NCBI RefSeq assembly: GCF_028816475.1 | Contig: NZ_CP118247.1 | Coordinates: 3,092,001 to 3,156,000 of the forward strand | Source of the DNA: Devosia rhodophyticola | GTDB lineage: Bacteria; Pseudomonadota; Alphaproteobacteria; Rhizobiales; Devosiaceae | Reading direction: 5' to 3' | DNA: 64,000 nt | Part shown: positions 8,872-17,707 of the stretch, piece by piece | Numbering within the stretch: the first letter of the stretch is position 1 | Layout: each line of letters opens with the position of its first letter | Position numbers and translations under genes: made by a program | Notes under the pieces: generated by a model | The model's input: only the letters and a program-made list of their open reading frames with translations | Told to the model about the DNA's origin: nothing | Database searches by the model: none

Positions 8872-10359
8872 ATGCCCCAATATCTTCTCGTCCGGACCGC
8901 CCCATTGTCGGGTGCGTCAGCCGATCTACTCGTGATCTATGCGGCAGAAGGGAAGGCGCCTTCCGGGATGGGGCAAGCGGTATGGGCGGGTACCGGCCAT
9001 GATTGGGAGCAGACCGCCAAGTCCGGTTCGTTTGCTGGCAAGCAGGGGCAGGTGCTCGATATCATGGGGCCGGCTGGAACGGATTGCCAGAGGTTGCTGG
9101 TTCTTGGTTCGGGCAACGCGGAGGCTTCGTCATTGACGGCTTGGACAGACCGCGGTGGCTCGTTGATGAACAAGATCGCAAATACGCGGGCGCGCAATAT
9201 TGCGGTGATTGTCGATGAGGCCGACGCAACGCCTGAAGCGATCGCGGAATTGGTGGCGGGGGTGCGTCTGCGGCATTATCGGTTTGATAAATACAAATCG
9301 AAGGCTGATGAGGATCGGGCGGGCGATTTGACCATTACGATCCATGTTGCCGATGTCGCCAAGGTTGACGCTGCGATTGCTGATCGAGGTGCGGTTGTCG
9401 CCGGCACGATGTTGGCGCGGGATCTGGTCAATGAGCCGGCCAATGTGCTGGGCCCGCTGGAATTTGCCGAGAAAGCATCGGGTCTTGCAGCGCTGGGGGT
9501 TGAGGTTGAAATATTGTCGCCTGAAGAAATGCGGGCGCTGGGCATGGAATCGCTGCTTTGCGTGGCGCAGGGCTCGGAACGGCCGGCGCGGTTGGTTGTG
9601 ATGCAGTGGCATGGCGGAGAGACCGGGGATGCGCCGCTGGCGTTTGTCGGGAAGGGCGTGGTTTTTGATACGGGCGGCATTTCGATCAAGCCTGCCAGTT
9701 CCATGGAAGACATGAAGGGCGATATGGGCGGCGCTGCGGCCGTTGTGGGGTTAATGCATGCGCTGGCGACGCGCAAATCCAAGGCCAACGTTGTCGGTGT
9801 AATCGGGCTGGTTGAAAATATGCCGGATGGCAAATCGGTGCGGCCGGGCGACGTTATCAAGGCAATGTCCGGGACAACGATTGAGGTGATCAATACCGAT
9901 GCCGAGGGACGGTTGGTTCTGGCCGATGCACTTTGGTACACGCAGGATCGGTTCAAGCCCAGGTTCATGATCGATCTGGCAACGCTGACTGGTGCCATTC
10001 TGGTGGCGCTGGGGCATGAACATGCGGGATTGTTCGCCAATGACGACGCGTTAGCGGGCAAATTGCTGGCGGCGGGAATGGCGAGCAATGAAAAGCTCTG
10101 GCGTTTGCCACTCGCGCCCAGCTACAACAAGATGATTGAAAGCCGGGTTGCCGATATCAAGAATTCAGCGGGTCGGCTTGCCAGTTCTATAACGGCGGCA
10201 CATTTTCTGGAACGGTTCGTCAATGGTGTCCCATGGGCGCATCTGGACATTGCGGGCATGGCGTTTGGCGGTGGTAGCACCAAGATCAACGAGTCATGGG
10301 GATCGGGATTTGGCGTTGCCTTGCTCGATCGCCTCGTCAGAGACAGTTACGAACTCTAG
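8872..10359 (+). CDS. pepA: Leucyl (cytosol) aminopeptidase PepA
   Basis: A family M17 metallo-aminopeptidase that removes N-terminal residues from peptides. The product is 495 residues from the ATG at 8872 ('MPQYLLVRT'), which matches the family length; an ATG at 8764 is open in frame but gives an unrelated leader. The two-metal active site is complete: 'GKGVVFDTGGISIKPASSM' carries the catalytic lysine, 'MKGDMGGAA' metal ligands, and the M17 signature 'NTDAEGRLVLADAL' is present. The gene is divergent from the lptF operon and is followed 26 bp later by holC, a common pairing. Confidence 0.93.
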   Translation: MPQYLLVRTAPLSGASADLLVIYAAEGKAPSGMGQAVWAGTGHDWEQTAKSGSFAGKQGQVLDIMGPAGTDCQRLLVLGSGNAEASSLTAWTDRGGSLMNKIANTRARNIAVIVDEADATPEAIAELVAGVRLRHYRFDKYKSKADEDRAGDLTITIHVADVAKVDAAIADRGAVVAGTMLARDLVNEPANVLGPLEFAEKASGLAALGVEVEILSPEEMRALGMESLLCVAQGSERPARLVVMQWHGGETGDAPLAFVGKGVVFDTGGISIKPASSMEDMKGDMGGAAAVVGLMHALATRKSKANVVGVIGLVENMPDGKSVRPGDVIKAMSGTTIEVINTDAEGRLVLADALWYTQDRFKPRFMIDLATLTGAILVALGHEHAGLFANDDALAGKLLAAGMASNEKLWRLPLAPSYNKMIESRVADIKNSAGRLASSITAAHFLERFVNGVPWAHLDIAGMAFGGGSTKINESWGSGFGVALLDRLVRDSYEL

Positions 10360-10385
10360 TTTTGCGATCCACCCTGAAGTGAACC

Positions 10386-10832
10386 ATGGCTGACGTTTTA
10401 TTTTATCACCTTGAACAGCGCCCGCTCGAAGCGGTTCTACCCCAGCTTCTGGAGAAGACGCTTGAGCGTGGCTGGCGCGCGGTGATCGAGGTGGGGAGCA
10501 CTGAGCGGGCCAATTCCCTTGATGCTCATCTCTGGACTTATCGTGATGACAGTTTTTTGCCGCACGGACAGGCGGGCGACGATATGGATCCGTTGCAGCC
10601 AGTGTTGATCACAACGGGTGCGGACAACCCCAACGGGGCCAATGTGCGATTTTTCGCGGATCGGGCAGTGCCTCAATCGGCAGACGGATATGAGCGCATT
10701 GTTTATCTGTTTTCGGGACTTGATCCTGAAGCGGTGAGCGAAGCGCGATCGGCCTGGAAGACGCTACGCGAGGACAATCAGGTTACCTATTGGCAACAGG
10801 AAGGTTCGGGCCGCTGGGTCAAGCGCGCCTAG
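10386..10832 (+). CDS. holC: DNA polymerase III subunit chi
   Basis: HolC (chi) links the clamp-loader complex of DNA polymerase III to single-strand binding protein. The 148-residue product has the expected features: 'VLFYHLEQRPLEAVLPQLLEKTLERGWRAVI' at the start, 'LDAHLWTYRDDSFLPHG' near residue 50 and 'ITTGADNPNGANVRFFADRA' later. It sits directly downstream of pepA on the same strand. It ends 4 bp before the stop of the convergent DUF4344 gene, with no obvious terminator between them. Confidence 0.9.
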   Translation: MADVLFYHLEQRPLEAVLPQLLEKTLERGWRAVIEVGSTERANSLDAHLWTYRDDSFLPHGQAGDDMDPLQPVLITTGADNPNGANVRFFADRAVPQSADGYERIVYLFSGLDPEAVSEARSAWKTLREDNQVTYWQQEGSGRWVKRA

Positions 10833-10836
10833 CGCC

Positions 10837-11685
10837 TCAATTGGCTCTTCCGTTGCGTCGGCTTTGGCCGGGTGCAGTCATGCCGTCCGGTACATCGTTG
10901 ACGAAGAGTGAAATGAAATCGTCCATCAATTCATAGCAGTAGATGATCTCAACGGTGTCGGCGTCATAGTATGAATTGGCATCTCCATCGCATCTCTTGG
11001 CGGTGAACAGTACCTTGTGGCGCAAATGGTAGTTTCGGCGCAACTCATCGGCCACCCGGTCGAAAACGCCGCTATTCCGGAAGGCATCTGCTGCCTGTCT
11101 GAGGCTACCCGATACGGCTTGATAGTTCACAGTGACCTTTGTAGCGTCGGGGTTTTTCATTGTGCGACTGGCGAATACACCTTTCAGGCTCCGGCTGATC
11201 CGGCGGTAATCGTCGGCGCAGGAGATTTGTCGCACGATATCCATGCCATAGCCGTCGGCGATTTTATGAAATCGCTTTTCGTTGTTGCCAACCATCAGGC
11301 AGACGATTTGATAGGCGCGCTGGCGATCAAGACTGTGAGCGGCATAAAAATCGCTCTCGGTCGAGCCACTGTTGTAGGCGAGGCCGGTCAGTATCCAGCC
11401 GTAGGCAGCATCGTCCAACGCCTGCTCGGATTTTCCATCGGGCTGATTGAGCAGGGTCCAGGTGGCGAGATTGTCTGCCGCATCCTCTTCACGCCCCAGG
11501 ATTGGAATGTTGAGCTGATCGAACAGCAGGTGGGCGACCTCATGATAAAGGACAAAAAGGCTGTTATTGGCTGCAAATCGCAGTGCCTGCCGTTGTGGCG
11601 TCAATGGCATGGCGCCGGCTGATGCGGCACTTGTGATTGCACCCAGGATCAGCAAAGCAACGAGAATTATCTGACCAAAACGCAT
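10837..11685 (-). CDS. DUF4344-type secreted metallopeptidase-like protein
   Basis: The 282-residue product, from the ATG at 11683-11685, begins 'MRFGQIILVALLILGAI' and has an Ala-rich cleavage region, so it is probably secreted to the periplasm. Its core is 'FVLYHEVAHLLFDQLNIP', an HExxH zinc-peptidase motif (HEVAH), followed by 'REEDAADNLATW', which may supply the third ligand. This pattern is that of DUF4344, a putative metallopeptidase family without an assigned substrate. The gene stands alone, convergent with holC, and is read in the same direction as the cupin and ABC-F genes upstream. Catalysis is inferred from the motif only. Confidence 0.8.
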   Translation of the reverse strand: MRFGQIILVALLILGAITSAASAGAMPLTPQRQALRFAANNSLFVLYHEVAHLLFDQLNIPILGREEDAADNLATWTLLNQPDGKSEQALDDAAYGWILTGLAYNSGSTESDFYAAHSLDRQRAYQIVCLMVGNNEKRFHKIADGYGMDIVRQISCADDYRRISRSLKGVFASRTMKNPDATKVTVNYQAVSGSLRQAADAFRNSGVFDRVADELRRNYHLRHKVLFTAKRCDGDANSYYDADTVEIIYCYELMDDFISLFVNDVPDGMTAPGQSRRNGRAN

Positions 11686-11763
11686 GTACTGCTTCCGACA
11701 AGAATGCCAAGCACCAGCAGATGGCAATAGGGGCGAGGTGTCAACAAACCCCGGCGGGCGCGG

Positions 11764-12195
11764 TTAACCTGCGTTGTGTGACCAGTCGGGTTGGGTTGTG
11801 TCGAAGCTCGAAAATTGAAATCCGGGCGGCACCCTACATCCGACCAAGGTCCATTCGCCAGATGTGCGGGCACTTTGCCAGCTTTTGCGCGGTAAAATCG
11901 TCTGGGCGCGTTGGCCGGCTTTTGTGTCTGGCCCAAGAGTAATGGGTTCGCGCGTCAGCCCATCAGTGATCGTCAGTTCCAGTGGCGCGCCGGTGAAATA
12001 GTTCCAGATTTCAGCCGCATCGATCTGATGCCAGTTGCTTTCATCATTTTGTTCGAGCAACAAATAGATTGCCTTGGTTGGATTCGGGCCGTCCTGCTCA
12101 GTGCCATCGCCCAGGGTGCGGGCGTACCAGCCCCCTGCGGGATGACGCTTGAGCCCGAGGGTGAAAATCACATCCTTGGCGGTCAGTTCACTCAT
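11764..12195 (-). CDS. DUF985 cupin-domain protein
   Basis: A 143-residue single-domain protein of the DUF985 cupin-like family. Characteristic segments are 'LKRHPAGGWYARTL', 'AIYLLLEQNDESNWHQIDAAEIWNY' and the C-terminal 'LVGCRVPPGFQFSSF'. Such proteins form a small double-stranded beta-helix; their substrate is not established. The start ATG at 12193-12195 overlaps the stop of the upstream ABC-F gene as ATGA, so the two are translationally coupled. An in-frame upstream extension was rejected because it overlaps the ABC-F gene and adds no family sequence. Confidence 0.85.
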   Translation of the reverse strand: MSELTAKDVIFTLGLKRHPAGGWYARTLGDGTEQDGPNPTKAIYLLLEQNDESNWHQIDAAEIWNYFTGAPLELTITDGLTREPITLGPDTKAGQRAQTILPRKSWQSARTSGEWTLVGCRVPPGFQFSSFDTTQPDWSHNAG

Positions 12196-14063
12196 GCGCT
12201 CTCGAGACTTTCCAGTTCGGCACTCAATGTCAGCCAACTTTCCTCAAGCGATTCAAGATCGGCGGCGAAACGGGCCTTTTCCTTGCCCGCAGCGATAAGG
12301 CGATCCGCAGAGCCATTATAGAACTCGGGGTCGTCGAGTCGGTTGTCAATTTTTGCGATTTCCACTTTCAAACGAGAAATCTTGGTTTCTGTTTCCTTAA
12401 TGGATTGCTTGATCGGAGCGACCTGGGCTCTTTTGGCAGCGGCTTCGGCCTTGGCGGCCTTGCGCTCTTCCTTGCTCATCGACGCGTTGCCGCCGCGGTC
12501 CTTGTTGCCGGTAATCGAACGCTGGTAGCTGTCCAGATCCTCGTCCAGTTCCTTGATTGTGCCGTCGGCGGCGATCCACAAGGTATCGCAGGTGGCTTCG
12601 ATCAAGTGACGATCATGGGAGATGATTAGCACCGCGCCTTCATAGTCATTGAGTGCATGCACCAGCGCATCGCGACTGTCGATATCGAGATGGTTGGTAG
12701 GCTCGTCTAGGATCATCATGCCGGGGCCATTGAAGGTAATCAGCCCCATCAGCAGGCGCGCGCGCTCGCCGCCGGAAAGATTTTTTGCCAGCGTATCCAT
12801 GCGCGACTTGGTCAGGCCCATTTGTGACAGGCGCGAGCGGCGCCTTGATTCACTATCGGTCGGCATCAAATCAATGACGTGCTCAAATGGGGTCCATTCC
12901 GGTTTGAGCTTGTCCATCTGATGTTGAGCGAAATGGGCGATTTCGAGCTTCTTGCCCTTGTTGAAGTAGCCGCCCATTGGCTGAATGTCGCCAGCCAGAA
13001 GTTTTGCAAAGGTGGACTTGCCGTTGCCGTTTACGCCGATCAGGGCAATGCGGTCCTCGGGATCTATGCGCATGTTGATGTTGCGCAGGATTTTCTTGTC
13101 ACCGTAGCCGGCCGATACGCTATCCAGCGTGATCATTGGTGTTGCGACTTCGGCCTTGGGCTGCTGGAAGGTGAAAGGGGACGAATATTCGTCAAACATG
13201 GCGGCGGGTGGCTTGAGCTTTTCAATCATCTTGACGCGGGCCTGGGCCTGCTTGGCCTTGGACGCCTTGGCCTTGAAGCGGTCAACGAACTTTTGCATGT
13301 GCGCGATCTGATCCATGGTCTTTTCGCGGCTCTTGTTGTTGAGCTCCATCTGCATGCGGCGCGTGGCTTCAAATGTGTCGTAGTTGCCCTTGTAAAAAGT
13401 CAGCTGTTTATGTTCGAGATGAATGATCGAGGACACCGACTTGTTAAGCAGGTCGCGATCATGGCTGATCATGAAAACGGTATAGGGGTAGGTGGCGAGG
13501 TATTTTTCCAGCCACAGGGTGCCTTCAAGATCGAGATAGTTGGTGGGCTCATCGAGGAGCAACAGGTCGGGCTGGGCAAACAAAACGCCCGCCAGCGCAA
13601 CGCGCATGCGCCATCCGCCCGAAAGCTCATGGGTGGGTGAATTTTGGCGATCCTGCTCAAATCCCAAGCCCTTTAGAATGGCAGAGGCGCGCGCTTCGGC
13701 GGTATGGGCGTCGATATCGGCCAGCCGGACGTAAATTTCCGAAATGCGATCCGGATCGATGGCGGTTTCGGCCTCCTTCATCAGGCTGGTGCGCTCAAGA
13801 TCTGCCGCCAGCACAACATCGAGTACGCTGACTTCGCTGGCTGGCGCTTCTTGTGCTACCGCGCCAATCCGTGCCTTCTTGTTGAGTTCAATGCTGCCTG
13901 CGTCGGGGGCAAGGTGTTGTTGAATCAAGTGAAACAGCGTCGTTTTACCGGTACCATTCTTGCCAACAAAGCCAGTTTTTGCGCCGGTCGGCAGCACCAC
14001 GGAGGCACCTTCGAACAATTCACGTCCCTGGATGCGATAAATGAGATTGTTGATCGTAAGCAT
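12192..14063 (-). CDS. ABC-F family ribosome-associated ATPase
   Basis: A soluble protein with two ABC domains in one chain and no membrane segments, the hallmark of ABC-F proteins that act on ribosomes. The first domain has Walker A 'GKNGTGKTT' and signature/Walker B 'LSGGWRMRVALAG...LLLLDEPTNYLD'. The second has 'GVNGNGKST' and 'LSGGERARL...MILDEPTNHLD'. The interdomain linker is a basic coiled coil ('KSREKTMDQIAHMQKFVDRF', 'KAKQAQARVKMIEKL'), and the C-terminus is another charged coiled coil, as in YheS or Uup. The start is the ATG at 14061-14063 ('MLTINNLIYRI'), giving 623 residues; the upstream open frame is unrelated sequence. The exact subfamily (Uup, YheS, other) is not decided. Confidence 0.88.
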   Translation of the reverse strand: MLTINNLIYRIQGRELFEGASVVLPTGAKTGFVGKNGTGKTTLFHLIQQHLAPDAGSIELNKKARIGAVAQEAPASEVSVLDVVLAADLERTSLMKEAETAIDPDRISEIYVRLADIDAHTAEARASAILKGLGFEQDRQNSPTHELSGGWRMRVALAGVLFAQPDLLLLDEPTNYLDLEGTLWLEKYLATYPYTVFMISHDRDLLNKSVSSIIHLEHKQLTFYKGNYDTFEATRRMQMELNNKSREKTMDQIAHMQKFVDRFKAKASKAKQAQARVKMIEKLKPPAAMFDEYSSPFTFQQPKAEVATPMITLDSVSAGYGDKKILRNINMRIDPEDRIALIGVNGNGKSTFAKLLAGDIQPMGGYFNKGKKLEIAHFAQHQMDKLKPEWTPFEHVIDLMPTDSESRRRSRLSQMGLTKSRMDTLAKNLSGGERARLLMGLITFNGPGMMILDEPTNHLDIDSRDALVHALNDYEGAVLIISHDRHLIEATCDTLWIAADGTIKELDEDLDSYQRSITGNKDRGGNASMSKEERKAAKAEAAAKRAQVAPIKQSIKETETKISRLKVEIAKIDNRLDDPEFYNGSADRLIAAGKEKARFAADLESLEESWLTLSAELESLESA

Positions 14064-14328
14064 GGCGGTACAGTTCGAAACAGAGGGCAGGGATATTGGC
14101 TGCGGGCGCTGGCAGGGCCAGAAAGGCGCGGGCAACCCTTATGCATGGGTGCTGGATAGAGTTTTGTGGCTCGATTGGCAACCGTTGCGGCTATGGGACG
14201 AGTGCGTCGGAAACGATCGGTAAGATTTCTGAGGCCGCGACATGAGGTGGTCTTGTCTATGTCATCGTCTGCCGTTACAAGGCGCCACCATTCGGACAGA
14301 CCGATCCTAATTCATCAAGGACCTCACC

Positions 14329-14751
14329 ATGGCTCTCGAGCGTACTTTTTCTATCATCAAGCCTGATGCGACCCGCCGCAACCTCACTGGCAAAATCATT
14401 GCCAAGTTTGAAGAAGCCGGCCTTCGGGTTGTTGCTTCCAAGCGCATCCACATGACACGGGCACAGGCCGAAGGCTTCTACGCTGTCCATAAAGAGCGCC
14501 CATTTTTTGGCGAACTTGTCGAACAGATGATTGCCGAGCCAGTGGTTGTGCAGGTTCTGGAAGGCGAAAACGCCATCCTCAAGAACCGCGAGATCATGGG
14601 CGCTACCAACCCAGCAAATGCTGACGCTGGCACCATTCGCAAAGAATTTGCCCTGTCGATCGGTGAAAATTCTGTCCACGGTTCCGATGCGCCTGAAACT
14701 GCTGCTGAAGAGATCAAGTTTTTCTTTAACGACGACGAAATCGTCGGCTAA
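14329..14751 (+). CDS. ndk: Nucleoside diphosphate kinase
   Basis: Ndk transfers the gamma phosphate between nucleoside tri- and diphosphates through a phosphohistidine. The 140-residue protein is a standard bacterial form. The start '[21 protein letters not shown]' is typical, and the catalytic histidine is in '[12 protein letters not shown]' near residue 117. The gene is monocistronic: 265 bp separate it from the divergent ABC-F start, and a strong intrinsic terminator follows at 14805-14828. Confidence 0.96.
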   Translation: MALERTFSIIKPDATRRNLTGKIIAKFEEAGLRVVASKRIHMTRAQAEGFYAVHKERPFFGELVEQMIAEPVVVQVLEGENAILKNREIMGATNPANADAGTIRKEFALSIGENSVHGSDAPETAAEEIKFFFNDDEIVG

Positions 14752-14804
14752 TCTCTTGGACGCGATGGGCGTTGCCGCCGGTTCGGCAATGCTCAACTGA
14801 TTTA

Positions 14805-14828
14805 GGCCGCCCGCCGGGCGGCCTTTTT
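14805..14828 (+). terminator. Intrinsic terminator of ndk
   Basis: A perfect inverted repeat (GGCCGCCC-gcc-GGGCGGCC) is followed at once by TTTTT. It lies 54 bp after the ndk stop and before the RNA helicase start. Confidence 0.9.
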
Positions 14829-14874
14829 GCTTGTTTGTGCTATATCACTCCGCTGCCCCATTGAAAGAAACACA

Positions 14875-16830
14875 GTGTCCTTGCCTGAAACCATCGTTGC
14901 CCCACTTGCCCGCGCCCTGGCTGCCAAGGGTTATGAAAATCTGACAGAAGTGCAGAGCGCCGTGTTGACCGATGATGCGCAGGGGCAGGATCTTCTCGTT
15001 TCGGCGCAAACCGGTTCGGGCAAAACCGTCGCCTTCGGGATGGCCATTGCGCCAACATTGCTTGAAGGCGAGGAGCTGTTCAGCTCACAAGGGGCGCCCC
15101 TGGCGCTGATCATCGCACCGACGCGCGAACTGGCGCTGCAGGTTCAACGTGAACTTGACTGGCTCTATGCGGAAACCGGGGCCAAGACAGCATCATGCGT
15201 TGGTGGCATGGACATGCGCACCGAACGCCGGGCGCTGGAGCGGGGCGCTCAGATTGTTGTTGGGACGCCGGGCCGGTTGCGGGACCATATTACCAAGGGC
15301 GTGCTCGATACTTCGGCGTTGCGGGCGGTGGTGCTCGATGAAGCCGATGAAATGCTGGACCTCGGGTTTCGCGAGGATCTCGAATTCATTCTGGATGCGG
15401 CGCCCGCAGAACGCCGGACGCTATTGTTTTCGGCGACAGTGCCGCGCCAGATCGCTAATCTGGCCAAGACTTTCCAGAAAGACGCGCTGCGGATCGCGGC
15501 GACCAATGCAAGCAGCCAGCATGCTGACATTGATTATAAGCTGGTGCTGATCCCCGCTGCTGAGCGGGAAAATGCGATCATCAATACACTGCTGTTTTTT
15601 GACAGCGCCAATACCATCGTTTTCGCTTCGACCCGGGAAGGCGTGAAGCATTTGTCGGCGCGGCTGCACAATCGCGGGTTTGATGTGGTGACGCTGTCGG
15701 GCGAGCTGAGCCAGGCCGAACGCACCAATGCGCTGCAATCGATGCGCGACGGTCGGGCCCGAATTTGTGTGGCGACCGACGTTGCGGCACGCGGCATCGA
15801 CTTGCCCAATCTGGATCTGGTTATCCATGCCGATATGCCGACCAATCCTGACACGCTGTTGCATCGATCGGGCCGGACGGGCCGTGCGGGGCGAAAGGGT
15901 ACGTGCGTGCTGATCGTGCCGATGCATCGTCGCAATGCGGTGCAGCGCGTACTCAAAATGGCCAAGCTCGATGTGTCTTATATGGCCGCGCCGACAAGCA
16001 CCGATATTGAGGCGCGTTATCGTGAGAGTATTCTCAACGATGCTTCGCTCAGCCAGGCACCAAGTGAGGAAGAGGCTGCGTTTGTTGCTGAACTGATGGC
16101 GCTTCACACGCCAGAGGCGATAGCTGCGGCCTATTTGCGCCAGCAGATTGCGGCCCGCCCATCGCCCGAAGAGCTGTCGGAAAATATGGCACCAGACAAG
16201 CCGGGGCCAAGCAATCCGCGCGAAAAGGCGCGATTTGAAACTGGGGTCTGGTTCAGGGTTTCGGTGGGACGCAAACACCGCGCCGAGCCGCGCTGGCTGT
16301 TGCCGATGATTTGTAAGGCTGGCGGGGTTACCAAGACGGCCATTGGCTCGATCCGTATTTTTGATGCGGAATCGCACTTTGAGGTGGCAACGCCAAAGGC
16401 GGATGTCTTTGCGGCGGCGATTGCGCAAAATGGGTCTGGTGAGCGCGGTGTGACCATTTCTGTGATCGAGGGCGATAGCCCGCCGTCTAACAAGCGGACA
16501 TTCCCCAAGTCACCTCGTCGTCCCGAGGGGCCAATCGAGCGGTATGACCCGATGGCTGCGCGTCCAGAACGTGCGGACCGGGCGGCGCGATATGCGCCCG
16601 ACAATCGTCGTCCTGACAGTGACGACGCGCGCCCAGAACGTGCTGCACGCATAGAGACGAAGCGCCCAGACACAGACAGGGCGCGTCCAGCGAAGGTCAA
16701 TCCCAAGGATAAAGGCAAGCCCAAGTGGAAAGACAAGGTGCAGCCTGCCGCGCCGGGCGAACCGCGTCCCAAGAAGGAAAAAGTGTTCAAGAAGAAAGAT
16801 CACAAGCCAAAACGTAAGCCGCAGCTTTAA
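14875..16830 (+). CDS. DEAD-box RNA helicase with DbpA-type RNA-binding domain
   Basis: An ATP-dependent RNA helicase with all core motifs: 'AQTGSGKT' (I), 'APTRELALQV' (Ia), 'GTPGR' (Ib), 'LDEADEMLD' (II), 'FSAT' (III), 'HRSGRTGRAGRKG' (VI). Residues ~455-540 ('ETGVWFRVSVGRKHRAEPRW...TKTAIGSIRIF') match the DbpA C-terminal RNA-binding domain, which in DbpA recognises 23S rRNA. A long tail rich in Arg/Lys/Pro with repeats such as 'ARPERA' ends the protein and is probably disordered and RNA-binding. The GTG at 14875 is chosen over an upstream TTG because it starts the family sequence 'SLPETIVAPLARALAAKGY' and follows 'gaaaga'. The product is 651 residues. DeaD/CsdA-like and DbpA-like functions cannot be separated here. 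Confidence 0.88.
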   Translation: MSLPETIVAPLARALAAKGYENLTEVQSAVLTDDAQGQDLLVSAQTGSGKTVAFGMAIAPTLLEGEELFSSQGAPLALIIAPTRELALQVQRELDWLYAETGAKTASCVGGMDMRTERRALERGAQIVVGTPGRLRDHITKGVLDTSALRAVVLDEADEMLDLGFREDLEFILDAAPAERRTLLFSATVPRQIANLAKTFQKDALRIAATNASSQHADIDYKLVLIPAAERENAIINTLLFFDSANTIVFASTREGVKHLSARLHNRGFDVVTLSGELSQAERTNALQSMRDGRARICVATDVAARGIDLPNLDLVIHADMPTNPDTLLHRSGRTGRAGRKGTCVLIVPMHRRNAVQRVLKMAKLDVSYMAAPTSTDIEARYRESILNDASLSQAPSEEEAAFVAELMALHTPEAIAAAYLRQQIAARPSPEELSENMAPDKPGPSNPREKARFETGVWFRVSVGRKHRAEPRWLLPMICKAGGVTKTAIGSIRIFDAESHFEVATPKADVFAAAIAQNGSGERGVTISVIEGDSPPSNKRTFPKSPRRPEGPIERYDPMAARPERADRAARYAPDNRRPDSDDARPERAARIETKRPDTDRARPAKVNPKDKGKPKWKDKVQPAAPGEPRPKKEKVFKKKDHKPKRKPQL

Positions 16831-17014
16831 GTTTTCGCGCATTGATGCGTGATCAATGCTGTTGCAAAAATGGCGGAATTCGGTCGAAAATTGGGCGCTC
16901 GCTACATTGTTAATAGCGTTTTGAGAGATGTTTGCTAGCCTTTGGGGGTCGGGATATTCCCGGCCTTAGTGATTTGCCGATCCGCGTCGCCGGCGTAAAC
17001 CATTGGAGAGCATA

Positions 17015-17635
17015 TTGCCTTTGCGCTGGCAGGAAGTGGCTATGCCACTGTTGATGATCGTTGTTCTTATTGCCCTGAAACATATCCCCATCGCCGAGGA
17101 GTGGCCGCTCGCGCGGACGGCGGGGGTTGTTGCCTTTGGCTCTGCGGCCTTTCTGGCTCTGCGCCTAGTGCAGAGCGAAGAGCCGGTTCAGGCCGATGGC
17201 TGGTCTGAATTGCGGCCGTCGATGGTTGAATATTTTGCGGTTTATGGTGCGGCAGCGCTGGCCGCAGCTTTGATGCTTGCCATAATCATTGGGGGGTTCA
17301 AGGCGGTCAATCCGGCCGAAATGGTTGCCGCGTTCATTGCCTCGATGGCGTTGGCTGGTGGCGCGGTTGCATTGGGACTGATGGGGCTCTTCGTCAAAAT
17401 TCGCTGGAACCATGCGCAACTTGAATATTGCGATGCGTTCGGCCGCAAAACCATTGTGAAATGGGCGGAGGTACGCAGCGTGCATCCAAGCTGGCGCGGT
17501 GTGAACATTTCGACCAATGCGAAAAGCATCACGTTTTCCCAGTTCCACTCGGGTGCGGCCCATCTCGCCAAGCACGCGACCAACCGCGCGCGGCGCAATA
17601 CCGAAACTGCGTCCAAGGCATTTGCAGGCCGCTAG
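17015..17635 (+). CDS. Membrane protein with a cytoplasmic PH-like segment, unknown function
   Basis: I do not recognise a named family. The ~206-residue protein has four predicted membrane segments: 'AMPLLMIVVLIALKHI', 'TAGVVAFGSAAFLALRL', 'VYGAAALAAALMLAIIIGG' and 'AFIASMALAGGAVALGLMG'. A C-terminal soluble part, 'QLEYCDAFGRKTIVKWAEV...', reads like the beta-strands of a bacterial PH domain, where a conserved 'WAEV' follows the second strand. The start is uncertain: TTG at 17015 lies just after 'ggagag', and a TTG at 17003 is also open. It lies between the helicase gene and the oxidoreductase gene on the same strand. Confidence 0.6.
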   Translation: MPLRWQEVAMPLLMIVVLIALKHIPIAEEWPLARTAGVVAFGSAAFLALRLVQSEEPVQADGWSELRPSMVEYFAVYGAAALAAALMLAIIIGGFKAVNPAEMVAAFIASMALAGGAVALGLMGLFVKIRWNHAQLEYCDAFGRKTIVKWAEVRSVHPSWRGVNISTNAKSITFSQFHSGAAHLAKHATNRARRNTETASKAFAGR

Positions 17636-17707
17636 ATCAGCGCGACGGCACTGGCAATGAACGTCAGAAGGCAGTAGCGTGCACTGATCACCAGTAAGAG
17701 CCTTTAG

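Noticed and set aside
14827..14874. Upstream start for the RNA helicase
   Set aside because: It would start inside the ndk terminator and gives a Cys-rich leader unlike the family.
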